Below, piece by piece: positions 46,047 to 48,051 of a DNA stretch of 48,051 nt. The notes beneath the pieces were generated by a model that ran no database searches, was not told the DNA's origin, and saw only the letters and a program-made list of their open reading frames with translations. The stretch is taken from positions 1-48,051 of the forward strand of contig CALKDX010000049.1 of NCBI GenBank assembly GCA_938084455.1, in the 5' to 3' direction. Positions within the stretch are counted from its first letter, which is position 1, and each line of letters starts with the position of its first letter. Source of the stretch: Candidatus Poseidoniaceae archaeon (lineage in GTDB: Archaea; Thermoplasmatota; Poseidoniia; Poseidoniales; Poseidoniaceae). The translations under genes and the position numbers were made by a program.

Positions 46047-46135
46047 CTGGTTCGCAGTGACCCATTTGTAAGAGAAATAGGGCCGAAGAATCTCCTTGTT
46101 TTTACAATTCCTCCACGTCGGTTCTATCCGTCGTG

Positions 46136-46144
46136 TTTATATCC
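46136..46144 (+). promoter_or_regulatory. Putative TATA box of the ribosomal-protein operon
   Basis: TTTATATCC about 50 nt upstream of rpl7ae start. Confidence 0.4.
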
Positions 46145-46193
46145 GCGAGGTTCTGCGCTTGGATTGCCTTAACATGAGGAAGAAGTGAATCCA

Positions 46194-46565
46194 ATGAGTG
46201 TACACGTGCGATTTGAAACCCCCGAAGAAGTATCTGACAAGATCTATGACATGCTGCAAGCCAACAACAATGGCCGCCTGAAGAAGGGCAGCAATGAAGT
46301 GACCAAGACCGCAGAGCGCGGCACTGCTCAATTCATTGTTCTCGCAGTTGATGTCAACCCACCTGAACTCCTCGCTCACATCCCATTGATTTGTGAAGAG
46401 AAAGGCATCCCATACGGATACGTTCCATCTCAAGAATACCTCGCCAAGGAAGCTGGACTTCCTGACGGTGTCAAGACCGCATCCATTGCAGTCATGGAAA
46501 TCACCAAAGGCGCACAAGAAAAGTTCACTGAAGTCGTTGATTTGATCAACGGCCTCAAGGCTTGA
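46194..46565 (+). CDS. rpl7ae: Ribosomal protein L7Ae
   Basis: KKGSNEVTKTAERGTAQFIVLAVDVNPPELLAHIPLICEEKGIPYGYVPS. Confidence 0.95.
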   Translation: MSVHVRFETPEEVSDKIYDMLQANNNGRLKKGSNEVTKTAERGTAQFIVLAVDVNPPELLAHIPLICEEKGIPYGYVPSQEYLAKEAGLPDGVKTASIAVMEITKGAQEKFTEVVDLINGLKA

Positions 46566-46589
46566 ACCTGAAGTTTGGAGGCGAAAAAC

Positions 46590-46814
46590 ATGAGCGAAGA
46601 ACTCAATGGATGGCCAGCTGAAGTCGTCGAAATCGTCGGCCGCACCGGTATGACCGGTGAGGCTACTCAAGTCAAGGTCCGTGTGAACGATGCACCTAAT
46701 CCACGAGACGTTGGGCGAATTATCTCCCGTAACGTCCTCGGTCCAATTCGTGTCGGCGACATTTTGATGCTCAAGGACACCGGTCGTGAAGCCCGTAAGC
46801 TCAACTCGAGGTGA
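46590..46814 (+). CDS. rps28e: Ribosomal protein S28e
   Basis: [24 protein letters not shown]...[29 protein letters not shown]. Confidence 0.95.
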   Translation: MSEELNGWPAEVVEIVGRTGMTGEATQVKVRVNDAPNPRDVGRIISRNVLGPIRVGDILMLKDTGREARKLNSR

Positions 46815-46819
46815 AGTGA

Positions 46820-47008
46820 ATGCCTGAACGTAGAATCTGTACTTTTTCCGGTGAAGAAATTGAACCTGGCACGGGCATGATGTTCGTTCGCCGTGACGGT
46901 AGCGTCATGTGGTTCAAGAACTCCAAGGCTCGCAAGAACATGATCAAACTCAAGCGAAACTCTCGCCGAGTCAAGTGGACCCGTCACTTCGTGAAGGGCG
47001 GCATTTGA
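46820..47008 (+). CDS. rpl24e: Ribosomal protein L24e
   Basis: RRICTFSGEEIEPGTGMMFVRRDGSVMWFKNSKARKNMIKLKRNSRRVKWTRHF. Confidence 0.95.
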   Translation: MPERRICTFSGEEIEPGTGMMFVRRDGSVMWFKNSKARKNMIKLKRNSRRVKWTRHFVKGGI

Positions 47009-47122
47009 AACGCTTGTATTTGCCACTGAGCAACCATTCCGTGAATACGGAAACAATTCAATCACCCACCTAGGCCGTATGGCTCATAAAGGGGGGTCCA
47101 GTCGGACGGTTTGGTGAACACC

Positions 47123-47569
47123 ATGGAAACAACCTATGTTATGATCAAGCCTGACGGCGTACAACGTGGACTAATTGCAGAAATTTTGGGACGCTTCGAG
47201 CGAAAAGGGCTCAAGCTTGTCGGACTCAAGTCCGTCGTGCCAAGCCAAGAAACGGCAGAAGCGCATTACGAAGTTCACAAAGAACGTCCATTTTACCCTG
47301 GACTCATCAAGTTCGTGACCTCTGGCCCTGTTGTGTGCATGGCATGGTCTGGAAAAGACGCTATCACTGTAGCTCGAACTCTCATCGGTTCAACCAACGG
47401 ACGCGAAGCAAGCCCCGGAACCATCCGTGGCGATTTCGGTATGGACATGGGCTTCAACATGATTCACGGCTCGGATGCAGCAGAAACTGCTGCCTTCGAA
47501 CTTGGACTTTGGTTCCCTGAAGGCCTAATGGAATGGGATCAAACAATCACCGCTTGGGTTTACGAGTGA
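47123..47569 (+). CDS. ndk: Nucleoside diphosphate kinase
   Basis: [54 protein letters not shown]. Confidence 0.95.
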   Translation: METTYVMIKPDGVQRGLIAEILGRFERKGLKLVGLKSVVPSQETAEAHYEVHKERPFYPGLIKFVTSGPVVCMAWSGKDAITVARTLIGSTNGREASPGTIRGDFGMDMGFNMIHGSDAAETAAFELGLWFPEGLMEWDQTITAWVYE

Positions 47570-47602
47570 GTGCAACCCCCAACAGGAGATTGAGGTGATG
47601 GC

Positions 47603-48051
47603 ATGGACGAAACCGAGCAGGATTCGCCCGATGAAGTGACCGTCGAACGTGGTCATAACCGCCAACCAATTGTCTCTGTCCTTGGCCATGTTGATCATGG
47701 AAAAACAAGCGTTCTGGATTTGGTCCGCTCGGTTGGCAGCGAACGCCAAGCCAGCGTCATGGACCGTGAGGCAGGCGGCATCACTCAGCACATCGGAGCG
47801 ACTGAAGTCCCTGCTGATGTCCTGAACAAAACATGTGAAGCAATGCTTGGAGGAAAGAAATTCAAATCACCAGGTTTGCTCTTCATCGATACGCCAGGCC
47901 ACCACTCCTTCGTCAGTCTGCGCAACCGAGGTGGCTCAGTCGCCGACATCGCTGTGCTGGTGGTCGATGTGATGGAAGGTTTGCAGCCTCAAACCATCGA
48001 GAGCCTACAAACGCTCAAGGAAACCAAAACACCGTTTGTCATCGCTGGGAA
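47603..48051 (+). CDS. infB: Translation initiation factor IF-2/aIF5B, 3'-truncated by window edge
   Basis: QPIVSVLGHVDHGKTSVLDLVR (G1), GGITQHIGATEVP, FIDTPGHHSF (G3); frame open to window end. Confidence 0.95.
   Translation, partial: MDETEQDSPDEVTVERGHNRQPIVSVLGHVDHGKTSVLDLVRSVGSERQASVMDREAGGITQHIGATEVPADVLNKTCEAMLGGKKFKSPGLLFIDTPGHHSFVSLRNRGGSVADIAVLVVDVMEGLQPQTIESLQTLKETKTPFVIAG

Noticed and set aside
1-48051. CRISPR arrays, transposases, integrases, rRNA genes
   Set aside because: Looked for regularly spaced repeats, DDE/recombinase motifs and conserved rRNA segments; none recognized

Overview
The window looks like one contiguous piece of a planktonic euryarchaeal chromosome. Marine Group II / Poseidoniales is my inference from protein character and gene content; no marker search was possible. 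It is densely coding, with about 42 credible CDSs, one tRNA-Ile(GAT), no rRNA and no CRISPR. Left part: a truncated macro-domain protein, a DisA_N/DacZ-like diadenylate cyclase, an M50 site-2-type protease, an Hjc resolvase next to a RuvC-like RNase H-fold protein, an S26B signal peptidase, a giant CARDB surface protein, an Lhr helicase and a PLC-like lipoprotein. Middle: dCMP deaminase, FolC, a presenilin-family (A22-like) protease with a ~380-aa extracytoplasmic insertion, SerRS, a tandem GGCT fusion and a methylcrotonyl-CoA-carboxylase-type cluster. Right: DUF63, an FKBP-SAP fusion, CcmF, a GGR-family protein, a cupredoxin, UbiD/UbiA, a MazG-like protein, an SDR, UvrB, deoxyhypusine synthase, then a 531-bp AT-rich divergent intergenic region, a PRC-barrel-like protein, tRNA-Ile, Prs and the L7Ae-S28e-L24e-Ndk-IF5B operon. 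Best leads: (1) the presenilin-like protease with an inserted ectodomain; (2) a recurring paired CAATTG / CAATWN motif at 20-21 bp spacing; (3) the AT-rich 43.7-44.2 kb intergenic region with three AATTATACGMCA copies; (4) leader hairpins with mutually exclusive pairings. All calls were made by reading motifs; no database search or folding software was used.
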